Source: Methylophaga sp. (lineage in GTDB: Bacteria > Pseudomonadota > Gammaproteobacteria > Nitrosococcales > Methylophagaceae). Taken from it: a stretch of 64,000 bases of DNA. A program made the position numbers and the translations under genes. The stretch is from the NCBI GenBank assembly GCA_020831825.1, contig JAFIFW010000006.1, forward strand, positions 1 to 64,000, read 5' to 3'. The notes under the pieces were generated by a model, which saw only the letters and a list, made by a program, of their open reading frames with translations, did no database searches and had not been told where the DNA came from. Shown piece after piece: positions 11,211 to 19,964 of this stretch; within the stretch, counting starts at the first letter, position 1; each line of letters begins with the position of its first letter.

Positions 11211-11426
11211 GCATAACTCCTGAGTATTTCGAAAATTCGTTTATTTTTTTAACGGAGCTATTTTACGCTCTGCAGCGCTTTGCTTCATCCACACGCTGAA
11301 TGTGGCTATTTTTCAACAAAAAACGCCCTGACTCGGGTAATGCCGATCAATTAGAAAACAGTTGTTAAGTGATTGGTCGCTGAGACCAAAACCCGGTGAT
11401 CATGCTGAATGTTGGGATTTTTCAGC

Positions 11427-11670
11427 AAAAACTTCCCGTCATTTCCACACCAAAGTCCCGTCATTTCCACGCCCATATTCCCGTCATTCCCGTCATTCCC
11501 GTCATTCCCGTCATTCCCGTCATTCCCGCGCCCGACCTCCGTCATTCCCGCGCATGCGGGAATCTAACAAAGGCCGTGCACAGATTCCGGACAAACGTTG
11601 CACGTTTTCCGGAATGACGAGGGTATGGGCTGCACGTTTTCCGGAATGACGAGGCTGTGGGCTGCTCGTG
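11427..11670. repeat. Repeat cluster upstream of mrp, with inverted double-hairpin unit
   Basis: The gap 11211-11737 has no gene. At 11481-11525 are five exact tandem copies of the 9-mer CCGTCATTC. At 11541-11618 there is a full double-hairpin unit in the opposite orientation to those at 102 and 33489, followed by two more half-units ending in GGAATGACGAGG. Short open frames here are repeat translations. Confidence 0.85.
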
Positions 11671-11737
11671 TTCCGGAACGACGGTGTGTTGCGCGATTTC
11701 GAGACTGATTGTGTTATCGCCCGAAGTCAGGTCGAAG

Positions 11738-12613
11738 TTATTTGGGTGAGCTCAATTCGTGCTGTTTGGGCCAGTCGCGGTAGTTAAACACCTGGCCTTG
11801 CTGACGAACTCTGGCGATTTCTGCAAGATCCAGCTCGGCGAATACCCACTCAGCCGTGTCAGCACTGCCTTCGTTCAGAATGCCATTGGCTGGAAAGCCA
11901 TAGTCCACAGGCGTGTAAAAGCTTGCTCTGCCGGTATTGACATCGACCGCTTCCGACCATTCAGCCTTGCCAAAGGTCGGCGATTGAACCACAAAGCACT
12001 GATTTTCCAGAGCACGAGCCTGACAACCGATGCGAACACGGTAAAAACCGGCCTCCGTGTCGGTACAGCTGGGCACCAGTATCAAATCTGCTCCTGCCGC
12101 CACTTGATGATTGGCAATCAATGGAAACTCGCTGTCATAGCAGATGTTGATGCCGATTCTGCCAATATCAGTATCAATGACTTTGATTTCCTGCCCGGCA
12201 TGGATCAGCCATTGCTCGTTCTCGAATCGTGTCATCACCAGCTTGTCCTGGTAACCCAGTAAGCCATCAGGCGAATAGAGGTTGGCGCGATTACGGAAGG
12301 TGTTGTCTGATTGCAAGACGGGAAAACTACAGCCAAGAATCATCACATCATGCTGGCCAGCCAGTTGCTGGTGTAAGGCTTGCCAGTCTGCATAAATGGA
12401 TTGCATGGAATGCAGTTGTTGATTCAGATCGCTATAGACCTCCTGACCAAACATCGAGGCCAGTTCCATGCTGCCATATTCGGGAAACACCAATAACTTG
12501 GCATTTTCAGCGGCGGCTGACTCGACCCAGCGTGTCAGTTTGTCGGCATAAGCAGCCCAGTTCTCAAGAAAACTGATGTCATACTGCGCCGCAGCGACTT
12601 TTACTTTACTCAT
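11738..12613 (-). CDS. Carbon-nitrogen hydrolase (nitrilase superfamily)
   Basis: This is a 291-residue cytoplasmic amidase-type enzyme. The catalytic triad is visible: glutamate in LVFPEYGS, lysine in YQDKLVMTRFE, and cysteine in INICYDSEFP. It ends the trio NTF2-like, GNAT, nitrilase on the minus strand. The nearby spermidine genes invite thought of N-carbamoylputrescine amidase, but the sequence around the active site does not look like AguB and an agmatinase is present, so I leave the substrate open. A hairpin with a U-tract lies between it and the GNAT gene. Confidence 0.88.
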   Translation of the reverse strand: MSKVKVAAAQYDISFLENWAAYADKLTRWVESAAAENAKLLVFPEYGSMELASMFGQEVYSDLNQQLHSMQSIYADWQALHQQLAGQHDVMILGCSFPVLQSDNTFRNRANLYSPDGLLGYQDKLVMTRFENEQWLIHAGQEIKVIDTDIGRIGINICYDSEFPLIANHQVAAGADLILVPSCTDTEAGFYRVRIGCQARALENQCFVVQSPTFGKAEWSEAVDVNTGRASFYTPVDYGFPANGILNEGSADTAEWVFAELDLAEIARVRQQGQVFNYRDWPKQHELSSPK

Positions 12614-12630
12614 TTGTGTTTTACTCAGAA

Positions 12631-12656
12631 AAAACGCTCTGATCAGAGCGTTTAAT
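12631..12656 (-). terminator. Intrinsic terminator between GNAT and nitrilase genes
   Basis: A perfect palindrome AACGCTCTGATCAGAGCGTT at 12635-12654 is followed on the minus strand by a run of T residues (12631-12636). It lies after the GNAT stop at 12669 and before the nitrilase start at 12613, so it could attenuate transcription into the nitrilase gene. Confidence 0.7.
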
Positions 12657-12668
12657 AGATTGAGGGCT

Positions 12669-13256
12669 TCAGAGTGTTTTCATCCAAAAAGTCATCGGCT
12701 TTGGTGACTCTTCGGTTTCGTCCAACTCTTTCCAACTGAATTCAGTGTGTAGCTCAGGATGCTTTTCATAGCCACGCTTGCGCCAGAAGTTATCCAGAGG
12801 CACATAGTCTGCTGGCCGACGTGGGTGATTTTCTGGTCGCTGCACACCACAAAAACAACTGTACTCAAAACCGCCCAGTTCACGTGCGTGTGCTTCACGA
12901 TGATCAAAAAATGCCACGCCTGCGCCTTGTCCACGATAGCTAGAGAGCAGCACGGACTCACCACAGTAGAAAACTGTGTCAACGTCGATTGCCACTTTCA
13001 GAAATGGCGCTTTGACGTCGTCAGTTTCATAGCGGAGCGGTATACCAGTTGATGCACCGACCACTGTGCCATTGTCTAAAGCCAGCACAATGACACTCTC
13101 CGGACACTCGATATAGGTTTGCAGATAGCGTTCTTCGTAATCGTAATCGCCGTCGTACAGATAGGGAAAATCCCTGAACACCTGAATACGCAGACGTGCA
13201 AGCTCAGGGATGTATTGCTTGAGTGCTTCGCCTGAGAGACGTTTCAATTCCAACAT
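12669..13256 (-). CDS. GNAT family acetyltransferase
   Basis: This is a 195-residue GNAT-fold N-acetyltransferase. The acetyl-CoA pyrophosphate-binding loop is seen as LLSSYRGQGAGVAFFDHR around residues 100-120, after a core strand IVLALDNGTVVGAS. The C-terminal part (DNFWRKRGYEKHPEL) suits the last strands of the fold. The acceptor is unknown. It stands between an NTF2-fold gene and a nitrilase gene on the same strand, suggesting a shared small-molecule pathway rather than protein acetylation; this is inference from context. Confidence 0.85.
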   Translation of the reverse strand: MLELKRLSGEALKQYIPELARLRIQVFRDFPYLYDGDYDYEERYLQTYIECPESVIVLALDNGTVVGASTGIPLRYETDDVKAPFLKVAIDVDTVFYCGESVLLSSYRGQGAGVAFFDHREAHARELGGFEYSCFCGVQRPENHPRRPADYVPLDNFWRKRGYEKHPELHTEFSWKELDETEESPKPMTFWMKTL

Positions 13257-13292
13257 TTTACGCTCACTTTTTCAGCACCTCAGAACGTCATC

Positions 13293-13321
13293 AAGAACAG
13301 CCAGATAGACCGGCTGTTCTT
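13293..13321. terminator. Terminator-like hairpin between NTF2-fold and GNAT genes
   Basis: A perfect 10 bp inverted repeat, AAGAACAGCC and GGCTGTTCTT, encloses a 9-base loop. On the plus strand it is followed by GTTTTGTT; on the minus strand, the direction of both neighbouring genes, there is no T-run. It may be a weak terminator or an mRNA-processing or stability hairpin. Confidence 0.5.
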
Positions 13322-13343
13322 GTTTTGTTCTGCGGAAAATGAC

Positions 13344-13751
13344 TTAACCGACGACTTGTTTGATCCAGTCTTCCAGGTTGTAATAGTTGGTGATGCGAGC
13401 CACTTTGCCATCGCGAATCACAAAGAAAGCACCTGCTGGCAAGTTGTATTTTTGACCCGCTGCTTCAGGCAGACCTTCATCGGTGCTCAGGTACTCACCC
13501 AGAACGGTGAATTCAACTGCGGCGCGATCACCAGCATCGTTGGTGGTGATTGAAATATCAACGATTTGTTCTTTGTAATGCGCATTCATGCGATCCATGA
13601 AAGCAGTAAATTTTTCTTTACCTACTTCGCGACCACCCTGATTGACGTCATGAATCACGTCATCAGTCAGCATGCCCAAAAAGGCGTCCATGTCCTGACG
13701 GTTAAACGCATCGTAGTAGTTTTGCAGTAAGGTCACAGTAGCTTGATTCAT
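13344..13751 (-). CDS. NTF2-like / ketosteroid isomerase-related protein
   Basis: This is a 135-residue protein of the SnoaL/NTF2 fold. It has the typical N-terminal helix region NYYDAFNRQDMDAFLGML followed by TDDVIHDVNQGG, and a C-terminal GAFFVIRDGKVARITNYYN. It resembles the ketosteroid isomerase-related family often found beside nitrilase and GNAT genes. Such small cone folds can be enzymes or ligand-binding proteins; no catalytic claim is possible. It heads the trio running into GNAT and nitrilase. Confidence 0.82.
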   Translation of the reverse strand: MNQATVTLLQNYYDAFNRQDMDAFLGMLTDDVIHDVNQGGREVGKEKFTAFMDRMNAHYKEQIVDISITTNDAGDRAAVEFTVLGEYLSTDEGLPEAAGQKYNLPAGAFFVIRDGKVARITNYYNLEDWIKQVVG

Positions 13752-14211
13752 CTGGCAAATTCCGTGGAATGAAAAAACGCGGGATCTTAGCGTGTAAATG
13801 CTTCAATGAAAAGTAAAAACTGCCAAACAGCGCCTGCTTTAAGGATGTAATACTTAGGGGGTATGGTCGCCATCGGGCCGGAAGCATGGGCTAAACGGAA
13901 TAAGGCTCAATCCAGGTTGAGTTGGATGCAATGAAGTCCAACAAGACTCATCCACAGATTACGCAGAAGAGCGCAGATTGCGTTAATAATCAAACAGATT
14001 AAGGCAGGGACGGGAATCTGTTGAGGCCGTGCAGAGATTCCGGACAAACGCCGGGCGTTTTCCGGAATGACGAGGTGATTACACGTTTTCCGGAATGACG
14101 GGTATGTGCTGCATCAGTTATTTTGGTTGACGGCGGTGGCTTCGAGATGCCTCCACTGCGACCGGCATGACAGTAATTTGACATTAAATCTGCGGATAAA
14201 TGTCTTTGAGC
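13752..14211. repeat. Intergenic region with partial double-hairpin repeat
   Basis: No gene is visible in these 460 bases. A partial, reverse-orientated copy of the hairpin unit spans about 14010-14071, with stem arms AAACGC and GCGTTT, followed by another half-unit ending near 14100. A CACAGATTACGCAGA-type short repeat lies near 13950, and a GCCACCGCCGTC-type stretch with a decayed copy of the 16391 repeat (CGAGATGCCTCCACTGCGAC) at 14143-14165. Confidence 0.7.
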
Positions 14212-15096
14212 CTAAGCTTCAAGACTACGCGCAGTGATGCCCATCAACTTGTAAGTCAGCAATGACGCGGCAAAATCATAGGCATGAAAGCCTTCAATCG
14301 GCGCAAACTCCATTACATCAAAACCGATAATGCGCCGTTGTTTGGCGACTGATTCAAATAACTGCAATGTCTGGTACCAGCCGAGACCACCCGGCACCGG
14401 TGTACCTGTTGATGGAAAGACACTGGGGTCCATGCCGTCGATATCCAGTGTGAAAAACACATTTTTCGGGAAATCATGGGGCAATGTAATGCTGTTGATA
14501 TTGTTCGGCACCAGCTCATCCGCATCCTGGTAATAGACACCGAACTGTTCACGCACCTGCATTTCTTCTTCACAATAGGCGCGAATACCCAACTGATACA
14601 ACGGAATGCCCATATCAACAGCGCGTTTCATCACCGAAGCATGGCTGAGAATATCGCCTTCATAGGCATGACGCAGATCGGCATGCGCATCAACCTGCAC
14701 AATGCCAAAATCTTCAATTCCAGCCTTTTTCAAACCCTTGAGCACACCATAGGTCACCGTATGTTCACCGCCCAGCACTACTGGAATACCGCCATTTTTG
14801 ACAATGGCTGCTGTCGCGTTGGCGATGTTATCGATGACTTGTTGTGGGTCTACTGAACAATCTACCGGCGCACAGGTATGAATACCCAGATCACAGGGAT
14901 TGCTTTTGCCATCCCACTTTTCCAACTGCCATGAGGCGTTGAGAATCGCCGAAGGCCCAAGACGCGTTCCGCCACCATAGGACACTGTTTTTTCGTAGGG
15001 CACAGGCAAAACATGGAACATGGCCTGTTGCGGATCAGCCTGATCTATCTCTGATCCCAGGAAGATTGGATAGTGTTCAGTTGAATCAGTATTCAT
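14212..15096 (-). CDS. speB: Agmatinase
   Basis: Agmatinase hydrolyses agmatine to putrescine and urea in the cytoplasm. The 294-residue ureohydrolase shows the manganese-binding motifs GGEHTVTYG, VDAHADLRHAYEG and LDIDGMDPS in order. The C-terminal FDVMEFAPIEGFHAYD fits the family. The start overlaps the end of nspC by 4 bp (ATGA), indicating coupled translation. With speA, the dehydrogenase and nspC it forms a complete arginine-to-spermidine pathway. Confidence 0.95.
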   Translation of the reverse strand: MNTDSTEHYPIFLGSEIDQADPQQAMFHVLPVPYEKTVSYGGGTRLGPSAILNASWQLEKWDGKSNPCDLGIHTCAPVDCSVDPQQVIDNIANATAAIVKNGGIPVVLGGEHTVTYGVLKGLKKAGIEDFGIVQVDAHADLRHAYEGDILSHASVMKRAVDMGIPLYQLGIRAYCEEEMQVREQFGVYYQDADELVPNNINSITLPHDFPKNVFFTLDIDGMDPSVFPSTGTPVPGGLGWYQTLQLFESVAKQRRIIGFDVMEFAPIEGFHAYDFAASLLTYKLMGITARSLEA

Positions 15097-16259
15097 GACA
15101 GTCGCTCTTTAAAGTCTATATATGCAAATTCTTTGACCACATTCAGGTGATCGGTTTCGCTGTTCCAGATTGCCAGAGACGGTAGTTTGGTACCGTTAAA
15201 TGTTGTTGTTTTGACCATGGTGTAGTGACTCATATCCTCAAAAATCAGTCGCTGCCCGATTTGCAGAGGTTGATCAAAACTGTAGTCACCAATTACATCT
15301 CCCGCCAGACAGGTTAAACCGCCCAGTCGGTAGGTATGCGCTTTTTCATCGGGCATGCCTGCGCCGGTGATGTCTGGACGATAGGGCATTTCCAGCGTGT
15401 CGGGCATGTGACAGGTGGCTGAAGTATCCAGAATCGCCTGATTAAGATGATTCCAGGTCAGATCCAGCACTTCACAACTGAGGATACCGGTGCCGATGGC
15501 CACCGCCTCACCTGGCTCCAGATACACCTCAACATTGTGACGTTGTTTGAACGACTGAATCAGCTCCACCAGGCCATTAATGTCATAACCTTCAGCAGTG
15601 ATATGGTGGCCACCACCAAAATTCACCCATTGCATCTGTGCCAGCAAATGACCAAATTTCCTTTCTACCGCCTCAACCGTTCGTTGCAACGGCGCAAAGC
15701 CTTGCTCGCACAGCGTATGAAAATGCAGGCCACTGATGCCGTCTAGAGCAGTTTCATCCAGTTGTGACAACGGAATGCCCAAGCGTGAACCCGGTGCACA
15801 GGGATCGTAGATTGGCACCGCACCCTCGGAATGCTCAGGGTTGATACGCAGACCAAAATGCAGCTCAGGCCGGTTCTTCTGTGCCGCCAGGCACTGCTCG
15901 CGAAAACGCAGCCACTGACCACAGGAGTTAAAGACAATGTGGTGAGCAAAAGTCAGCAATTCATCAATATCAGACTGACTGAAAGCCGCCGCAAATACAT
16001 GCACTTCACCGCCGTATTCCTCAAAGCCAAGGCGTGCCTCATGTAAGCCACTGGCACAGGTGCCACTGAGATATTTGGCAGTCAGCGGAGCCAAAGACCA
16101 CATTGAAAAGGCTTTGAGTGCCGCCAGCACCTTTGCACCGCTGGCTTGCTGAACCTCATGCAAAATACGCAGATTACGCTCGACCGCGACCTCATCCACC
16201 ACAAAACACGGTGATGGCAGGCGCTGTAAATCCAGCTTGGAAAAATCAGTAAATTGCAT
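15093..16259 (-). CDS. nspC: Carboxynorspermidine/carboxyspermidine decarboxylase
   Basis: This PLP enzyme of the alanine racemase-like decarboxylase fold removes the carboxyl group from carboxyspermidine, or from carboxynorspermidine, to give the triamine. It shows the PLP-lysine segment KVLAALKAFSMW near residue 50, the glycine-rich WVNFGGGHHITAEGYD, EPGEAV and, late in the chain, CLAGDVIGDYSFDQP with the catalytic cysteine. I chose the ATG at 16259 (388 residues) over an upstream TTG at 16268. It is separated from the upstream dehydrogenase gene by about 415 bp of repeats. Confidence 0.95.
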   Translation of the reverse strand: MQFTDFSKLDLQRLPSPCFVVDEVAVERNLRILHEVQQASGAKVLAALKAFSMWSLAPLTAKYLSGTCASGLHEARLGFEEYGGEVHVFAAAFSQSDIDELLTFAHHIVFNSCGQWLRFREQCLAAQKNRPELHFGLRINPEHSEGAVPIYDPCAPGSRLGIPLSQLDETALDGISGLHFHTLCEQGFAPLQRTVEAVERKFGHLLAQMQWVNFGGGHHITAEGYDINGLVELIQSFKQRHNVEVYLEPGEAVAIGTGILSCEVLDLTWNHLNQAILDTSATCHMPDTLEMPYRPDITGAGMPDEKAHTYRLGGLTCLAGDVIGDYSFDQPLQIGQRLIFEDMSHYTMVKTTTFNGTKLPSLAIWNSETDHLNVVKEFAYIDFKERLS

Positions 16260-16674
16260 GTTTATCAAACACCCGAAGAATTGTTTAATTAAAAAATATC
16301 ACCACAGAGGCACAGAGCACACAGAGTCGTATATCCGGAAATATGCTCATATTTTTGTGGGTTCCATTGTATTCAACCCAACCTACTTAGTTGTCATGCC
16401 GACCGCAGTGGAGGCATCTCCATCGGCCGAAAAGATTCCTCGGCTGCGCTCGGAATGACACGTTTTTTTATCTCTGTGGCCTCTGTGCCTCTGTGGTTTA
16501 TTTTTTTAAACCCAATCTACGCCTATCTGCAGAATCTGCGGATAAGCATTATTGTCATGCCGACCTCAGTAGAGGCATCTCCAGCGGCCGAAAAGATTCC
16601 TCAGCTGCGCTCGGAATGACACGTTTCTTATCTCTGTGACCTCTGTGCCTCTGTGGTTTATTTTTTTAAACCCA
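16260..16674. repeat. Direct duplication of ~124 bp plus CACAGAGG-type repeats inside the polyamine cluster
   Basis: Two long near-identical segments lie at 16391-16514 and 16552-16674. Each begins TTGTCATGCCGAC, continues through GCCGAAAAGATTCCTC and TGCGCTCGGAATGACACG, and ends in CTCTGTGCCTCTGTGG and a TTTTTTTAAACCCA tail. The second copy runs to within a base of the dehydrogenase stop codon. An inverted CCACAGAGGCACAGAG stretch lies at 16302-16317. No gene is present. Confidence 0.85.
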
Positions 16675-17874
16675 TCACCCGTCCAGATTGAAATCATCCA
16701 GTTCAATCACGTTCCATGGCAGGCCGTATTTGTTCATGTCTTCCATAAACGGATCCGGATCAAACTGTTCAATATTCCAGACGCCCGGCTTTTTCCATTT
16801 GCCTTCCAGCATCAATTTGGCGCCAATCATCGCCGGTACGCCGGTGGTGTAGGAAATCGCCTGTGACTGCACTTCAGCGTAGCAATCCTGATGATCTTTG
16901 ATTTGATACAGGTAAACGATTTTCTGTTTGCCATCTTTGATGCCTGTAACAACACAACCGATACAGGTTTTGCCCTTGGTGCGTGGCCCCAGTGTTGACG
17001 GATCGGGCAGCAGTGCTTTCAGAAACTGAATCGGCACAATTTGCTGGCCATTGAATTCGACAGCGTCAATACCGGTCATGCCGACATTGCCCAGCACTTC
17101 CAGATGTTTCAGATAACTGTCGCCAAAGCTCATCCAGAACTGGGCACGTTTCAAAGTCGGGAAGTTGATGACCAGTGATTCCAGTTCTTCATGGTACATG
17201 CGGTAGATGTTGTAGTTACCGACATTTTCCGGGCAGGTGAAACTGGCTTTTTTGGACATGGCCGGGGTGGTGACAAATTCACCGTTTTCCCAATGGCGAC
17301 ATTCGGCCGTGACTTCACGGATATTGATTTCCGGATTGAAGTTGGTGGCAAACGGATAACCGTGATCGCCGCCGTTGACGTCGATAATGTCCAGCTCGTG
17401 AATTTCATCAAAATAATGTTTGGCCAGATAGGCGGTAAACACGTTGGTCGCACCCGGATCAAAGCCACTGCCTAACAGCGCCATCAGACCGGCCTGTTCA
17501 AATTTTTCACGGTAAGCCCACTGCCATTTGTATTCAAACTTGGCGGTGTCCAACGGTTCATAGTTGGCAGTATCAAGGTAATCAATGCCAGCCGCCAGAC
17601 AGGCGTCCATGATGGTCAGATCCTGATATGGCAGCGCCACGTTAATCACCAGATCCGGTTGCTCTTTCTGCAGCAGTGCAGTCAATTCCGGCACATTATC
17701 AGCATCCACCTGAGCCGTGCGAATGGGCCGACTCAACTGGGCAGCAATCGCTTTGCACTTAGCTTCGGTACGGCTGGCCAGCACGATCTCAGAAAACACT
17801 TCTGGCAACTGGGCACATTTATGGGTCACCACACCGCCAACACCACCAGCGCCAATAATCACTACTTTAGACAT
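16675..17874 (-). CDS. Carboxynorspermidine/carboxyspermidine dehydrogenase (saccharopine dehydrogenase family)
   Basis: This enzyme condenses aspartate semialdehyde with putrescine or diaminopropane and reduces the imine with NADPH, giving carboxyspermidine or carboxynorspermidine. The 399-residue protein begins with a Rossmann motif VVIIGAGGVGGVV. It has the family stretches NVALPYQDLTIMDACLAAG, YLDTANYEP and GSGFDPGATNVFTAYLAKHY. The ATG at 17874 is preceded by AGGAAAGG at a good distance, so it is preferred over the TTG at 17880. It follows speA by 36 bp and should be in the same transcript. Confidence 0.94.
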   Translation of the reverse strand: MSKVVIIGAGGVGGVVTHKCAQLPEVFSEIVLASRTEAKCKAIAAQLSRPIRTAQVDADNVPELTALLQKEQPDLVINVALPYQDLTIMDACLAAGIDYLDTANYEPLDTAKFEYKWQWAYREKFEQAGLMALLGSGFDPGATNVFTAYLAKHYFDEIHELDIIDVNGGDHGYPFATNFNPEINIREVTAECRHWENGEFVTTPAMSKKASFTCPENVGNYNIYRMYHEELESLVINFPTLKRAQFWMSFGDSYLKHLEVLGNVGMTGIDAVEFNGQQIVPIQFLKALLPDPSTLGPRTKGKTCIGCVVTGIKDGKQKIVYLYQIKDHQDCYAEVQSQAISYTTGVPAMIGAKLMLEGKWKKPGVWNIEQFDPDPFMEDMNKYGLPWNVIELDDFNLDG

Positions 17875-17910
17875 AAGCAAAACCTTTCCTGAAAAATGAA
17901 TCTGCTGAAA

Positions 17911-19857
17911 TTAACGTTCGAAGAAGGTGTAACCATTCATGCTGTCATTAAATGCCCGTAGCATCTGCTGACGCATCGGCACTGAAATGCGACCATCGCG
18001 CACCGCCTGCTCAGCGATTTTGCGAAACTGCTCCTGCATCATTTTGGGATCGTATTCAACGTAGCTGAGTACATCGGCAATGCTGTCGCCGTGGAATTCA
18101 CGAATAAAGTCAAAGCTGCCGTCTTCGTTGATGTGCACGCTGACCACGTTGGTATCACCAAACAAGTTATGTAAATCGCCGAGCGTTTCCTGATAGGCAC
18201 CCACCAGAAACACGCTCAGATAATATTCTTCACCGTGTTTCAACGGATGCAATGGCAAGGTTTTGTGGATTGCATCTTCGTAGGAAAAAGAGTCAATCTT
18301 GCCGTCACAATCACAGGTCATATCAGCAAGCACTGCCGAGCGTGTCGGCTCCTCATTGAGCCTGTGAATAGGCATGATTGGAAACAACTGATCAATCGCC
18401 CAAATGTCTGGCAAGGACTGAAACAGACTGAAATTGCCGTAATAAATATCTGACAACAATTCCGGCAGGCTTTCCAGTTCGGCTGAAATACGTCGTGCCT
18501 GTGGCAATAATTCAGAGATTTTTTCCCAGATGGCCAGGGCCAGATTTTCGGCCAGTGCCCGGTCTCGCAATGATGCCTGACCATGGTGGAACAACTCACG
18601 CAGTTCATCTCGGTAATACAGTGAGTCGTTGTAACATTCCTGCAGATTCTGCGGTGTCACATTGCTCAGTACCGAATACAGATTGATGATCATGTCATGG
18701 CTGTCTTCAGGGGCGGTTTCAGGGATCTTGCCCGGCTTATGATCGCGCACCTCCAGTACATTAAACAGCAGCATCGAAGAATAGGCTACCAGCGCCCGAC
18801 CTGATTCAGAGATGATCACCGGGTGCGGAATTTCCAATGGATCCAGACATTCCTGAAGTGTTTCGACGATATTGAAACAATATTCATCGAGGCCGTAGTT
18901 CATCGAGTGTGTGCTGTTGGAGCGTGTGCCTTCATAATCGACCGCAAGGCCGCCGCCCAGATCCAGATAACCCATCGGAGCACCCTCTTCAATGAGGCCT
19001 GTGTAGAATCGACATGCTTCCATGACACCGCTACGGATGTTACGGATGTTGGGGATCTGGGAGCCGAGATGACTGTGCAGCAACTGCAGACAATGCAGCA
19101 TATCCGCTTGCTTGAGCTGCTCAACCACTTCTAATAATGCGCTGGTTGACAGACCAAAAATAGAACGATCACCACTGTCCCCATTCCAATGTCCTTCGAC
19201 GGTCGAGGCCAGTCGAATACGCATACCAATCAACGGTTCGATTCCCAGTGCCTTGCTGCGTTCGAGAATGGTTGTCAGCTCTGTGGCTGTTTCCAGCACA
19301 AAAAAGCACTTGATGCCCATTTGCCGGGCATACAAACCAAGTTCGATGAACTCTTCATCCTTGTAGCCGTTGCAGATAATCAGACTGTCATGGTCACGCA
19401 GTTGTGAAATGGCAATGATAAGTTCAGCTTTGCTGCCAGCCTCAAGCCCGTGATGATAGCGACGACCAAAGTCGGCAATTTCCTCAATCACGTGACATTG
19501 CTGATTCACCTTGATTGGAAAAACGCCTCGGTAGTGATTTTGATAACCGCTTTCGAGAATAGCTCTGGCAAAAGCCTCGTTCAGTTGGGTCAATCTGATA
19601 TCCAGCAGGTTTTCAATGCGTAGCACCGCTGGCATATCTAGTCCACGCTCTTTCATGCCATTCACGATGTCAATGATCGGAACCTGGACAGTTTTTTCAC
19701 CAAATTTGAGTGATACAACTGCATCACCGTTGTCTGAAATATCGAAGTAATCGGCACCCCAGTCACGCACACCATAAAGCCGGCTGCTTTGTTCGATGCT
19801 CCACTCCTGAGTAGTCTCAGGTTGAATCTCGTCGATGGTGTGTTTGGTCATCTGCAT
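17911..19857 (-). CDS. speA: Biosynthetic arginine decarboxylase
   Basis: SpeA decarboxylates arginine to agmatine using PLP. The length of about 648 residues matches the large biosynthetic form. The PLP lysine lies in GVFPIKVNQQCHVIEE, with later family stretches HLGSQIPNIRNI, YLDLGGGLAVDYEG and VLADMTCDCDGKID. The ATG at 19857 has GGGGAG eight bases upstream; a TTG at 19863 is too close to that site. It is the first of four genes on the minus strand that together make spermidine without S-adenosylmethionine decarboxylase. Confidence 0.96.
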   Translation of the reverse strand: MQMTKHTIDEIQPETTQEWSIEQSSRLYGVRDWGADYFDISDNGDAVVSLKFGEKTVQVPIIDIVNGMKERGLDMPAVLRIENLLDIRLTQLNEAFARAILESGYQNHYRGVFPIKVNQQCHVIEEIADFGRRYHHGLEAGSKAELIIAISQLRDHDSLIICNGYKDEEFIELGLYARQMGIKCFFVLETATELTTILERSKALGIEPLIGMRIRLASTVEGHWNGDSGDRSIFGLSTSALLEVVEQLKQADMLHCLQLLHSHLGSQIPNIRNIRSGVMEACRFYTGLIEEGAPMGYLDLGGGLAVDYEGTRSNSTHSMNYGLDEYCFNIVETLQECLDPLEIPHPVIISESGRALVAYSSMLLFNVLEVRDHKPGKIPETAPEDSHDMIINLYSVLSNVTPQNLQECYNDSLYYRDELRELFHHGQASLRDRALAENLALAIWEKISELLPQARRISAELESLPELLSDIYYGNFSLFQSLPDIWAIDQLFPIMPIHRLNEEPTRSAVLADMTCDCDGKIDSFSYEDAIHKTLPLHPLKHGEEYYLSVFLVGAYQETLGDLHNLFGDTNVVSVHINEDGSFDFIREFHGDSIADVLSYVEYDPKMMQEQFRKIAEQAVRDGRISVPMRQQMLRAFNDSMNGYTFFER

Positions 19858-19964
19858 TCGCAAGACTCCCCGAGTAAAGTTAAAAGTCGCGGGATTGTCA
19901 CTATTTTAATAACAAAATGCAAAACTTTTATGTCAGCGACTTGCGCAGAAAAGTTTATATTTTA

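Noticed and set aside
11441-11530. Possible CRISPR array from short repeats
   Set aside because: The repeats are contiguous 9-mers without spacers, and there are no cas genes.
11738-12613. Naming the nitrilase as N-carbamoylputrescine amidase
   Set aside because: It is only near, not in, the polyamine cluster, an agmatinase is present, and the active-site surroundings do not look like AguB.
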